9,915 bases of DNA. Origin: Pirellulales bacterium. GTDB lineage: Bacteria > Planctomycetota > Planctomycetia > Pirellulales > JALHLM01. Positions 1 to 6,219 of the stretch are shown piece by piece. Under the pieces are notes generated by a model, which searched no databases, was not told the DNA's origin, and worked only from the letters and a program-made list of their open reading frames with translations. The stretch is taken from positions 1 through 9,915 of the forward strand of contig JALHLM010000198.1 in assembly GCA_022844585.1 (NCBI GenBank), read 5' to 3'. Numbering within the stretch: the first letter of the stretch is position 1; every line of letters begins with the position of its first letter. The position numbers and the translations under genes are program-made.

Positions 1-921
1 CGCACGCTGCGCAATCATGTGCTGGGCATGCAGAAGTCGGGCGAGTTGCTGTACCTCAGCGTCGATCAAATGGCGGGCTTGGATCGCCAGTTTCTGGTCG
101 AGCGGCATCTGATCAGCCGCGAGCATGCCGAAGCCGAAGGCGCGCGCGGCGTGGCCATCGATGTGCGCGAGCAAGTCAGCCTGATGATCAACGAAGAAGA
201 TCATCTGCGCATTCAAGTGCTGCACAGCGGCCTCAGCCTGCAGGCGGCCTGGGAGCAGATTCGCCAGGTGGACGACGTGATCGAAAGCGGCGTAACGTAC
301 GCCTTCAGCGAGCAATTCGGCTATCTGACCGCCTGCCCAACGAACGTCGGCACGGGAATGCGCGTCAGCGTGATGCTGCATTTACCGGCGCTCGTGATCA
401 CACGGCAACTCGAAAAACTGTTCCGGTCGCTGCAGAAGATCAATCTCGCCGTGCGTGGCCTGTACGGCGAAGGTTCGCAGGCGATGGGCGATTTCTACCA
501 GATCAGCAATCAGATCACGCTCGGGCGCTCGGAAGACGACCTGGTCAAACAAGTCGGCGACGTGGTACCGACGATCATCGACTACGAGCGCAAAGCCCGC
601 GACTTCCTGGTCAAGGAAAGCCACGAGAACCTGCACGACCGCGTGAGCCGTGCCTATGGCATTCTGCGCACAGCGCAGACGATTAGCTCCGAGGAAACGA
701 TGATGCTCCTCTCCAGCGTGCGGATGGGCATCAACCTCGGCCTGATCCGCGACCTGGAAATCCCCACGGTCAACAAGCTCTTCATCTACACGCAACCGGC
801 GCACCTGCAGAAGATCAGCGGCGCGGAACTCAGCACCGCCGACCGCAACATCGAACGCGCGCGGTTCCTGCGCCGGCATCTCAACCCCACAGACGGTCAG
901 GGGGCGGCCGAGAAGAATTAG
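1..921 (+). CDS. mcsB: Protein arginine kinase McsB (ATP:guanido phosphotransferase family), 5'-truncated by window edge
   Basis: The frame is open from base 1 and gives 306 residues. A GTG at 19 is internal, since the family runs about 350-360 residues and roughly 50 N-terminal residues must lie left of the window. McsB phosphorylates arginines on proteins; in Firmicutes this tags proteins for ClpCP. Visible family hallmarks (numbered from base 1) are NEEDHLRIQ at about 64-72, the nucleotide/active-site segment CPTNVGTGMR at 112-121, VRGLYGEGS at 151-159, FYQISNQITLG at 165-175 and DRVSRAYGIL at 213-222. The arginine-rich end, ERARFLRRHL at 285-294, lies where Bacillus McsB has its phosphoarginine-binding allosteric site. 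The zinc-finger partner McsA, usually encoded just upstream, would be outside the window. No clpC follows; the next gene is a small membrane protein. The family call is very secure. The substrate and the degradation link in this organism are inferred. Confidence 0.95.
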   Translation, partial: RTLRNHVLGMQKSGELLYLSVDQMAGLDRQFLVERHLISREHAEAEGARGVAIDVREQVSLMINEEDHLRIQVLHSGLSLQAAWEQIRQVDDVIESGVTYAFSEQFGYLTACPTNVGTGMRVSVMLHLPALVITRQLEKLFRSLQKINLAVRGLYGEGSQAMGDFYQISNQITLGRSEDDLVKQVGDVVPTIIDYERKARDFLVKESHENLHDRVSRAYGILRTAQTISSEETMMLLSSVRMGINLGLIRDLEIPTVNKLFIYTQPAHLQKISGAELSTADRNIERARFLRRHLNPTDGQGAAEKN

Positions 922-959
922 GCTTCGCGCCTTCGACTTGCGGAGCAGGAACTCACTAT

Positions 960-1286
960 ATGCCGACATTGGCATCTAAACCGAGACTGCGGTTCCGACT
1001 ACGGTCCTTGCTAGCCGCTGTAGGCGTTTGGGCCATCTTCCTGTCGTGGATTGCCTACAGTTGGAAGCGGATCAACGACCGCCGGGCGTTTCGACATGAA
1101 CACCCGGCGGCGATGATGTACACACCAGACGGAAATCCCGCGAACGTGCCGGAACTACTCTGGGTGTTTGGCGAGCGCTCCACCCCCGCCTGGAATAAGA
1201 ACTTCCTCAGCGAATCCGAATTGACCGAAGCAGCACGGCTCTTTCCCGAGTCGAAGTTCCGCAACAGTCGCAACTTTTCGCGCTGA
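960..1286 (+). CDS. Small single-pass membrane protein, planctomycete 'FRLRSLL' type, function unknown
   Basis: The product has 108 residues. A basic N-terminus with RFRLRSLL at 11-18 leads into one hydrophobic segment at about 16-34, then a basic WKRINDRR stretch at 35-42. This places the remainder on the other side of the membrane or periplasmic, but orientation is not certain. I recognise this arrangement (RLR-S/T-LL, one transmembrane helix, a basic region, a short soluble domain ending in an 'LTxxxLxEAxxLFPE'-like helix) as common in planctomycete genomes without a known role. Here the closing helix is ESELTEAARLFPES at about 85-98. The start ATG at 960 has a GGAG (941-944) about 15 bases upstream, which is long spacing for a ribosome binding site. 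It lies 38 bp after mcsB and may be co-transcribed with it. It converges with the next gene, leaving 27 bp between stop codons. Confidence 0.7.
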   Translation: MPTLASKPRLRFRLRSLLAAVGVWAIFLSWIAYSWKRINDRRAFRHEHPAAMMYTPDGNPANVPELLWVFGERSTPAWNKNFLSESELTEAARLFPESKFRNSRNFSR

Positions 1287-1313
1287 CGCCGGCAATCTCG
1301 CCTCACGCGACGG

Positions 1314-2066
1314 CTATTCCGGTTCCGTGAACGTAGCATCGTCGACCTTGTCGAGCGCTTTGAACTCGGTAATCGTTTGTTCGATGATCTTTTGGCCGTC
1401 GCGCGAAATCTCCACGAGCGCGGATCGCTTGATGTCGCCAAAACTCTTGTATTCGCCATAGGTGGTTTCCTGCGCGGCCTCTTCGCCCATAAAGCCGATC
1501 ACGTTCGCCACTTGCTTGATCGGCAAGCCCGACTCCCGGTCGAAGTAGAGCTTGAAGTCCTTTTTGTCGGGACCGGTGATCTTGACGACGTCAGCGGTTT
1601 TTTCACCCACCTTCTCTTCGCCGGCCGATGCGAGCTGAAACGCCGCATCTTTCATCGGCAGCAGCGCTACCGGCGTCCAGGAGAGATAGAAATTCCGCTT
1701 TTCGTTCGCCAGGTCATTGGCGTCCAACTCCGAGGCCATACCAGCGAAATTCCTCCAGCCCTTGTCGCCGGAGATCACGGTGACGGCTTTGAACGGATTG
1801 CCGCCAAAGTTCCCTTCGAATTCGGTTCGCATTTTGTCCGGTCCGGCTGTCGTGCCGCTGGTGGTGAACTCGCTCTCGTTGCCGCCGAAGTTGAGAGTTC
1901 CCTCGGCTTTCCACGACGCCGCCTTCAACTTGGCGAGGTTTTCCGCGCCGCCCGCGGCCGCAATGGCCTTGTCCAGGATTGCCATCGCCTTGTCGTCGGC
2001 GCGCAACGGGGAATTCAGCACGGACGCCAACATTAGAGCCAATAGAGGGAGCGCGAACCGTCGCAT
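1314..2066 (-). CDS. Secreted LolA-like protein (outer-membrane lipoprotein-sorting-like fold), putative
   Basis: The product has 250 residues from the ATG at 2066. A longer in-frame start at 2180 was rejected because the 2066 start is preceded by GAGGTG about 5 bases away and opens directly into a signal peptide: MRRF, a hydrophobic core, then a likely cut after PLRA near residue 23. The mature protein begins with the pattern 'ILDKAIAAAGGAENLAKL' and then alternates short beta-strand-like segments, for example FKLYFDRESGLP, before ending in DDATFTEPE. This head-and-tail pattern is typical of planctomycete proteins annotated as outer-membrane lipoprotein-sorting-like or simply hypothetical. 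There is no lipobox cysteine, so it should be a soluble periplasmic or exported protein. Fold similarity is a pattern judgement and the binding ligand is unknown. It shares a strand with vapBC but is separated from it by 161 bp, so an own promoter is likely. Confidence 0.7.
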   Translation of the reverse strand: MRRFALPLLALMLASVLNSPLRADDKAMAILDKAIAAAGGAENLAKLKAASWKAEGTLNFGGNESEFTTSGTTAGPDKMRTEFEGNFGGNPFKAVTVISGDKGWRNFAGMASELDANDLANEKRNFYLSWTPVALLPMKDAAFQLASAGEEKVGEKTADVVKITGPDKKDFKLYFDRESGLPIKQVANVIGFMGEEAAQETTYGEYKSFGDIKRSALVEISRDGQKIIEQTITEFKALDKVDDATFTEPE

Positions 2067-2105
2067 CGATGCACCTCGCGTGTAAAAATCTGCGAGCCTG
2101 CGCCG

Positions 2106-2118
2106 CCCTCGGCGAGGG
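2106..2118. promoter_or_regulatory. Perfect 13-bp inverted repeat upstream of the LolA-like gene (possible operator)
   Basis: CCCTCG and CGAGGG flank a single central G, about 40 bases upstream of the start at 2066 on the minus strand. The symmetric six-base arms and one-base centre would suit a dimeric regulator better than an RNA hairpin. In GC-rich DNA such short palindromes are frequent by chance, so a regulatory role is only a possibility. The rest of 2067-2227 shows no gene and no convincing promoter. Confidence 0.2.
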
Positions 2119-2227
2119 ATTAACCGCCAGCCCGCTCCTTGAAATCCTTCGCAGTCTACCGGCGCAAAGGCCGAAGTCAAACTAATTGTCGATCGTTCGG
2201 AGTGCGGAAAAGTCGAACAGGTTGCGG

Positions 2228-2629
2228 CTATGAACTAAGCCAATCTTCTATCCGCAAGTTCGGTATCCGCTCAAAGTCAGGCGTATTGTGCGTGACGAGC
2301 GTTAAGTCGTGCGCTAGGGCAACGGCGGCGATCATCAGATCAAGCTGTGGGACGGCACGTCCCTTCCTGGTAAAAGCTCCTTTATGAATTCCGTAGATTT
2401 CGGCCCACTCCAAGTTGAAGTTGAGCACCGGAACCTCTCGCCTCAGGTCGTCAATTGACCGAAGCAAGCGGCGTGGATCCGGGATCTTATAAGCGCCAGC
2501 AAATAGCTCAGCTAGCGTTATCGTTGAAACGGCAATATTATCGACGCCGTACTGAACGAGTCGATGCGAGAGCAGTCCACCGCGGCGCATGAAAGCCGAA
2601 CAAGTATCTGTGTCGAGCAAAAACTTCAT
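2228..2629 (-). CDS. vapC: VapC-type PIN-domain ribonuclease toxin
   Basis: The product has 133 residues and fills one PIN domain, the usual length for a VapC toxin. The start MKFLLDTDTCS puts the first PIN acidic residue at D6 (with D8 nearby). The others follow at E41 in TLAELFAG, D97 in QLDLMIAA and D118 in HNTPDFERI, the expected quartet for a magnesium-dependent RNase. The HDLTLVTHNTxDF and LRIEDW endings are also typical. VapC toxins generally cleave tRNA or rRNA loops; the target here is unknown. The ATG at 2629 overlaps the stop of the upstream antitoxin gene (ATGA), which points to translational coupling. A longer reading frame start at 2737 would run back through the antitoxin gene and is rejected. 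All catalytic residues are present, so the toxin looks intact. Confidence 0.9.
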   Translation of the reverse strand: MKFLLDTDTCSAFMRRGGLLSHRLVQYGVDNIAVSTITLAELFAGAYKIPDPRRLLRSIDDLRREVPVLNFNLEWAEIYGIHKGAFTRKGRAVPQLDLMIAAVALAHDLTLVTHNTPDFERIPNLRIEDWLSS

Positions 2630-2880
2630 TGGTCGACCTGCTTCGGCGGATAAATGCCTTTTCGTTCCAAATAAATTTCCTCCATGATTCGATCCCACTC
2701 CGGCACGTCCGCCAGAATCCCCTCGAGTCGGAACCACCCCCGCTTTTCATCGGAGCCTTCAGGAGTCGGCGATGCCGCGACCTCCAATTCCACTTCCACC
2801 TCTTGTCCATCCGGCACGCCAAGGTCCTCGGTGAATTCCACCGTCCGCCCATGCACCACCCCACGTAATTTTTTCATCAT
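2626..2880 (-). CDS. vapB: VapB-like antitoxin, AF2212/DUF104-like family
   Basis: The product has 84 residues and is the first gene of the toxin-antitoxin pair. Residues 4-34 (KLRGVVHGRTVEF, then LGVPDGQEVEVELEV) form the short beta-rich segment that I associate with AF2212/DUF104-like antitoxins, which are common beside PIN toxins in planctomycetes and cyanobacteria. The C-terminal part, LEGILADVPEWDRIMEEIY at 52-70, is acidic and helical. It probably wraps the toxin and masks its active site, as VapB tails do. The first of two tandem ATGs, at 2880, is chosen because GGAGGG at 2888-2893 lies seven bases upstream; the second ATG at 2877 is also usable. The earlier start at 3018 would extend into the GC-rich divergent promoter region and is rejected. 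Family placement is by pattern only; the antitoxin role follows from the neighbour. Confidence 0.82.
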   Translation of the reverse strand: MMKKLRGVVHGRTVEFTEDLGVPDGQEVEVELEVAASPTPEGSDEKRGWFRLEGILADVPEWDRIMEEIYLERKGIYPPKQVDQ

Positions 2881-2887
2881 GCTAAAA

Positions 2888-2893
2888 CCCTCC
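2888..2893 (-). promoter_or_regulatory. Strong ribosome binding site of the antitoxin gene
   Basis: GGAGGG on the minus strand, seven bases before the ATG at 2880. It is among the best Shine-Dalgarno matches in the window. It fits a pair in which the antitoxin must be made in excess while the toxin relies on the ATGA overlap. It also decides the antitoxin start against the longer frame. Confidence 0.7.
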
Positions 2894-2916
2894 GCGAGTT
2901 GAACGTCTCCAGGGCT

Positions 2917-2922
2917 ATTATA
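2917..2922 (-). promoter_or_regulatory. TATAAT -10 box, likely vapBC promoter
   Basis: A perfect TATAAT on the minus strand, which would place the transcript start near 2910. That leaves a leader of about 30 bases carrying the GGAGGG ribosome binding site. The expected -35 position (about 2940-2945) reads GCCGGC, with no match to TTGACA, so activity may depend on the -10 alone or on another sigma factor. A perfect 12-bp palindrome (CGGCCCGGGCCG, 2928-2939) sits just upstream, between the -10 and the -35 position. That is where a toxin-antitoxin complex could bind to autoregulate, although this role is inferred. Confidence 0.5.
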
Positions 2923-2927
2923 CCTCT

Positions 2928-2985
2928 CGGCCCGGGCCGGCCGGCAAGACGGCTTGCCATGCTTCGCTTCGATCCAGCCGGCCGG
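2928..2985. repeat. Cluster of palindromes in the vapB/proS divergent region
   Basis: Within 58 bases there is a perfect 12-bp palindrome (2928-2939), two copies of CCGGCCGG (2937-2944 and 2978-2985), and a hairpin GGCAAG/CTTGCC with a four-base loop (2943-2958). The two CCGGCCGG copies can pair with each other, although the first overlaps the hairpin foot by two bases, giving competing structures. The cluster is 70-125 bases upstream of the proS start and next to the vapBC -10. It could be an operator, a leader structure of proS, or chance in GC-rich DNA. No T-box features were seen. Confidence 0.35.
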
Positions 2986-3038
2986 AGAGCCCTCCCCGGC
3001 GTGGCGTTCATCCTGCATACTGCTACCTTTCCAGAACG

Positions 3039-3044
3039 AAAGGA
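3039..3044 (+). promoter_or_regulatory. Ribosome binding site deciding a GTG start for proS
   Basis: AAAGGA at 3039-3044 lies eight bases before a GTG at 3053. It overlaps the first base of an in-frame ATG at 3044, which therefore has no room for a ribosome binding site of its own. Starting at GTG yields the N-terminus MRWSQTLIPT, matching the common start of bacterial prolyl-tRNA synthetases. Confidence 0.6.
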
Positions 3045-3052
3045 TGCCCCCG

Positions 3053-4786
3053 GTGCGTTGGTCTCAGACGTTGATCCCGACCCTCAAGGAATCGCCCGAG
3101 GGCGCGGAAATCCCCAGCCATGTCTTGATGCTCCGCGCCGGCCTGATCGGCCAGGTCATGGCGGGCGCGTACACCTATCTGCCGCTCGGGCTGCGAGCCC
3201 TCAAAAAGGCGGAGCGGATCGTGCGCGAGGAAATGGACCGCGCCGGCGCCGTCGAGTTGCTGATGTCCGCGCTAACGCCCATTCAACTGTGGGAACGCAC
3301 CGGTCGCGTGGCCGCTTTCGGCAACGTGCTGATCAACTTCAAGCTCAACCGTGCCGGCCGACAAGTGCATGTCGCGCTCGGGCCGACGCACGAAGAAATC
3401 GTCACCGATCTCGTTGCCAAACACGTCTCCAGCTACCGGCAACTGCCGCTCACGCTATACCAGATTCAAACCAAGTTCCGCAACGAGGAACGCCCACGGT
3501 TCGGTATTCTCCGCACCAGCGAATTCCTCATGAAGGACGCGTATAGCTTCGACACGTCGGTCGAAGGCCTCAACGCCAGCTACGACAAGATGTACGCGGC
3601 GTATTGTCGCATCTTCGAGCGCTGCGGCTTGCAATATCTGCCCGTCGAGGCCGAGAGCGGTCCCATCGGCGGCGACGCCAGCCACGAATTCATGGTCGTT
3701 GCCGACAACGGCGAGGACCGCGTCGTCCATTGCGCCTCCTGCGGATACGCCGCCAATCTGGAACGGGCCGATACCGGTGATCGCACCGTGAAGGCCGAGC
3801 CCGGCGATTTGAAGCCGCTCACCAAGCTCGATACGCCCGGCACGACCAGCATCGAGCAGGTCAGCAAGCTCTTAAAGTGCAAGCCGCGGCAGATGATCAA
3901 GACGATGATCTACGAAGCCGACGGCCAGCCGATCGCGGTGTTGCTGCGCGGCGATCACGAGGCCAACGAAGGCAAGATTCGCCGCGCCCTCGGCGCGAAG
4001 TCGGTCGAGCTCGCATCGCCGGAAGTGATCGAACGTGTCACCAAGGCCCCCGTCGGGTTCGCAGGTCCGGTCGGCCTGGAGATTCCGCGCTGGGCCGATC
4101 ATGACGTCGCCGCGCTACGCAATGCGGTCGTCGGCGGCAACGAGCAGGACAAACACTACGTCGGCGCGAATCTGACGCGCGATTACACCGTCGATCACTT
4201 CGCCGACCTGCGCAACGCCGACGCCGACGATCCCTGCCCCAAGTGTGCAGGCAAACTCGCGCTGCGTCACGCGATCGAAGTCGGGCATGTATTCAAGCTC
4301 GGTACCAAATACAGCGAAGCGCTCGAAGCGCGATTTTCGGACGAGAAGGAACAACTCCGCACCATCATCATGGGTTGCTACGGCATCGGCGTGAATCGTA
4401 TCATCGCCGCGCTGATCGAAACGCAGCACGACGCCGACGGCATCATCTGGCCCATGGCGCTCGCGCCCTACGAAGTGTTGATCTGCCCAATCAAAGCCTC
4501 CGACCCCGAGGTGATGAAAGTCGCCGACCAATTGCACGACGAGCTGCTTGCGCAGGGCGTCGACGTGTTGCTGGACGATCGCGACCAACGCCCCGGCGTA
4601 AAATTCAAAGACGGCGACCTGGTCGGCATTCCGCTCCGCGTGGTGATTGGCGACCGCGGCCTCAAGGACGGCCAACTCGAATTGAAATGGCGCACAAAAA
4701 AAGAAGCCGGAATGCTGCCCCTCGCCGGAGCAGTCGAAAAGATCGCCGAACTGGTGAGTCAAGCAAAGCGACTCAACTCCAATTGA
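3053..4786 (+). CDS. proS: Prolyl-tRNA synthetase (ProRS, bacterial type with inserted editing domain)
   Basis: The product has 577 residues, close to the ~570 of bacterial-type enzymes. It charges tRNA-Pro with proline in the cytoplasm. From the GTG start, the N-terminal class II catalytic part holds LMLRAGLIGQVMAGAYTYLP (25-44), PTHEEIVTDL (111-120), motif 2 around FRNEERPRFGILRTSEF (142-158) and KDAYSFD. The YbaK-like editing insertion, which clears mischarged Ala-tRNA, spans about 230-390 (KPRQMIKTMIY, LLRGDHEANEGK). Catalytic motif 3 resumes at GHVFKLGTKYSEAL (411-424) and GCYGIGVNRI (441-450). The anticodon-binding domain follows, with the typical DDRDQRPGVKFKDGDLVGIP at 508-527. Two CxxC pairs (C227/C230 and C395/C398) bracket the editing domain and may bind a metal. 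In-frame ATGs at 3044 and 2954 are alternatives; the latter adds a non-homologous leader. The gene is complete. Its stop codon directly touches the repeat element at 4787. Confidence 0.97.
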   Translation: MRWSQTLIPTLKESPEGAEIPSHVLMLRAGLIGQVMAGAYTYLPLGLRALKKAERIVREEMDRAGAVELLMSALTPIQLWERTGRVAAFGNVLINFKLNRAGRQVHVALGPTHEEIVTDLVAKHVSSYRQLPLTLYQIQTKFRNEERPRFGILRTSEFLMKDAYSFDTSVEGLNASYDKMYAAYCRIFERCGLQYLPVEAESGPIGGDASHEFMVVADNGEDRVVHCASCGYAANLERADTGDRTVKAEPGDLKPLTKLDTPGTTSIEQVSKLLKCKPRQMIKTMIYEADGQPIAVLLRGDHEANEGKIRRALGAKSVELASPEVIERVTKAPVGFAGPVGLEIPRWADHDVAALRNAVVGGNEQDKHYVGANLTRDYTVDHFADLRNADADDPCPKCAGKLALRHAIEVGHVFKLGTKYSEALEARFSDEKEQLRTIIMGCYGIGVNRIIAALIETQHDADGIIWPMALAPYEVLICPIKASDPEVMKVADQLHDELLAQGVDVLLDDRDQRPGVKFKDGDLVGIPLRVVIGDRGLKDGQLELKWRTKKEAGMLPLAGAVEKIAELVSQAKRLNSN

Positions 4787-4945
4787 AACGCAGAGGTGCG
4801 GAGACGCAGAGGGGGATGAAGTTTGGTAGTTTATCAGAGTCCGCTTCCGTGTATTCCGCAGCCGACCTCCTCCCTCTTTCGCGTAGTTCGCGTATTTCGC
4901 GGGCAAAACCTCTCTCCTAACTCCGCGTCTCTGCGTCTCCGCGTT
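4787..4945. repeat. 159-bp inverted-repeat element with nested 8-bp and 9-bp tandem repeats
   Basis: The 25-base ends (4787-4811 and 4921-4945) are inverted copies that differ at five positions, all transitions. Each arm is itself three tandem 8-mers: ACGCAGAG/GTGCGGAG/ACGCAGAG on the left and CTCCGCGT/CTCTGCGT/CTCCGCGT on the right. Inside are three 9-mers, TTCGCGTAG/TTCGCGTAT/TTCGCGGGC at 4878-4904, and two weaker relatives at 4845-4862 (TTCCGTGTA/TTCCGCAGC). Read on the minus strand the arms encode the spurious 'NAETQRR' peptide and the 9-mers 'KYANYAKE', phrases I recognise from mis-annotated repeats in planctomycetes and other environmental bacteria. There is no transposase. It could be a MITE-like non-autonomous element, a REP-like sequence, or a structured terminator between proS and the next gene. 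It fills almost the whole gap between the genes. Confidence 0.75.
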
Positions 4946-4962
4946 GAAAAAGGCACTCGACC

Positions 4963-6219
4963 GTGATGGATCACGAGAAACCACGACTTGGCCTCTTTGC
5001 CGGCTACGGCGTTGAGTTGGAATACATGATCGTCGACGCCGAGTCGCTCGACGTGCGGCCGATCGCCGATCAACTCTTGGCCGCGCAGGCGGGCGAGATC
5101 GTCTCCGACGTCGAACTCGGCCCCGTCGCCTGGTCGAACGAACTGGTGCTGCACGTCATTGAGCTCAAGACGAACGGGCCGGCGGAATCGCTCGCGGGAC
5201 TCGCCGCGCAGTTTCAGGCGTCGGTCCGCAAGATCAACGATCATCTCGCCTCGTTCGGCGCGCGGTTGATGCCCTCGGCGATGCATCCCTGGATGAATCC
5301 CGCCACGGAAACGCGACTCTGGCCGCATGACTACAACGCGGTGTACGAGGCGTTCGACCGCATCTTCGGTTGCCAGGGCCACGGTTGGTCGAACTTGCAG
5401 AGCGTGCACGTAAACCTGCCCTTCGCCAATGACGAAGAATTCGGGCGATTGCACGCGGCGATCCGCGTGCTGCTTCCGCTGCTGCCGGCGCTGTCGGCGA
5501 GCTCACCCATCGTGGAATGCCGCAACAGTGGGTTTCTCGACTATCGCTTGGAGGCCTATCGCACGAACGCGGCCAAGATTCCATCGATCTCCGGCGCGGT
5601 CGTGCCCGAGCCGGCGTACACGGAGGCCGAGTACGATCAGCAAATCTTTCAGCGCATCTACGCCGACATCTCCCCGCACGATCCGGAAGGCATTCTGCGC
5701 GATGAATTCCTGAACGCCCGGGGTGCAATTGCGAGATTCTCGCGCGGCGCGATCGAAATCCGCGTGCTCGATATCGCCGAATGCCCGGCCGCCGATCTGG
5801 CGGTCGTGGAATTGATTGTGGCCGTCCTCAAGGCCTTGGTGGAAGAACGCTGGTCGTCGCTGGCCGAACAACAGGCCGTCGCGACGGCGCCGTTAGCAGA
5901 ATTGTTGCGAAACGTCGCGCGCGCCGGAGATCAGGCCCAAATTGCGATGCCCGGCTACGCGCAACTGTTCGGCCTGCCTGATCGCCCCGGCCTTACCGCC
6001 GGCGAATTCTGGCACGCGCTCGCGGATCGCACGAATGTCCGTCAACAACTCGACGCGCCCGTCCGCGAGGCATTGAACACGATTCTCAAGCAGGGCCCGT
6101 TAGCGCGACGCATCTTGCGGGCCACTGGTGATTCTCCGTCGCGCGGGCGACTGGCGGAAGTCTACTGCCGCCTCTGCGAAAACGTGGCTAACGGCGAGAT
6201 GTTCGATGGCAATGTTTGA
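4963..6219 (+). CDS. GCS2-family carboxylate-amine ligase (glutamate-cysteine ligase-like)
   Basis: The product has 418 residues. GCS2-family enzymes use ATP to activate a carboxylate, typically the gamma-carboxyl of glutamate, and join it to an amine; they share the glutamine-synthetase-like catalytic fold. Near the N-terminus GVELEYMIVD (16-25) gives the metal-binding glutamates E18 and E20. Then come NELVLHVIELKTNGP (59-73), LMPSAMHPW (102-110), the conserved core SNLQSVHVNLPF (143-154), ECRNSGFLDYR (185-195) and EIRVLDIAECPAAD (265-278), which likely complete the ATP/substrate site. The substrate pair is not readable from sequence; glutathione synthesis is not implied, as no glutathione synthetase is nearby. 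GTG 4963 and ATG 4966 are both possible: AAAAAGG (4947-4953) lies nine and twelve bases upstream respectively. The stop overlaps the next gene by 14 bases, so the two are made together. Confidence 0.88.
   Translation: MMDHEKPRLGLFAGYGVELEYMIVDAESLDVRPIADQLLAAQAGEIVSDVELGPVAWSNELVLHVIELKTNGPAESLAGLAAQFQASVRKINDHLASFGARLMPSAMHPWMNPATETRLWPHDYNAVYEAFDRIFGCQGHGWSNLQSVHVNLPFANDEEFGRLHAAIRVLLPLLPALSASSPIVECRNSGFLDYRLEAYRTNAAKIPSISGAVVPEPAYTEAEYDQQIFQRIYADISPHDPEGILRDEFLNARGAIARFSRGAIEIRVLDIAECPAADLAVVELIVAVLKALVEERWSSLAEQQAVATAPLAELLRNVARAGDQAQIAMPGYAQLFGLPDRPGLTAGEFWHALADRTNVRQQLDAPVREALNTILKQGPLARRILRATGDSPSRGRLAEVYCRLCENVANGEMFDGNV

Noticed and set aside
382..975. 197-aa minus-strand open frame
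   Set aside because: It is antisense to mcsB, which has unmistakable family motifs.
2881..3052. Possible T-box leader for proS
   Set aside because: No T-box consensus sequence, antiterminator or specifier arrangement is visible; the region is short, and the hairpins lack a following T-tract.
2899..3546. 215-aa plus-strand open frame overlapping proS
   Set aside because: It is out of frame with proS, rich in Arg/Pro, and has no recognisable motif.
4787..4945. CRISPR array or ordinary tandem repeat
   Set aside because: Repeat units are 8-9 bp, degenerate and without regular spacers, and the ends are inverted, so it is not a CRISPR array.
4115..4984. 289-aa minus-strand open frame over the end of proS
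   Set aside because: It is antisense to the well-supported proS catalytic domain, and its N-terminal part is a translation of the inverted-repeat element (NAETQRR, KYANYAKE). It is not a gene.
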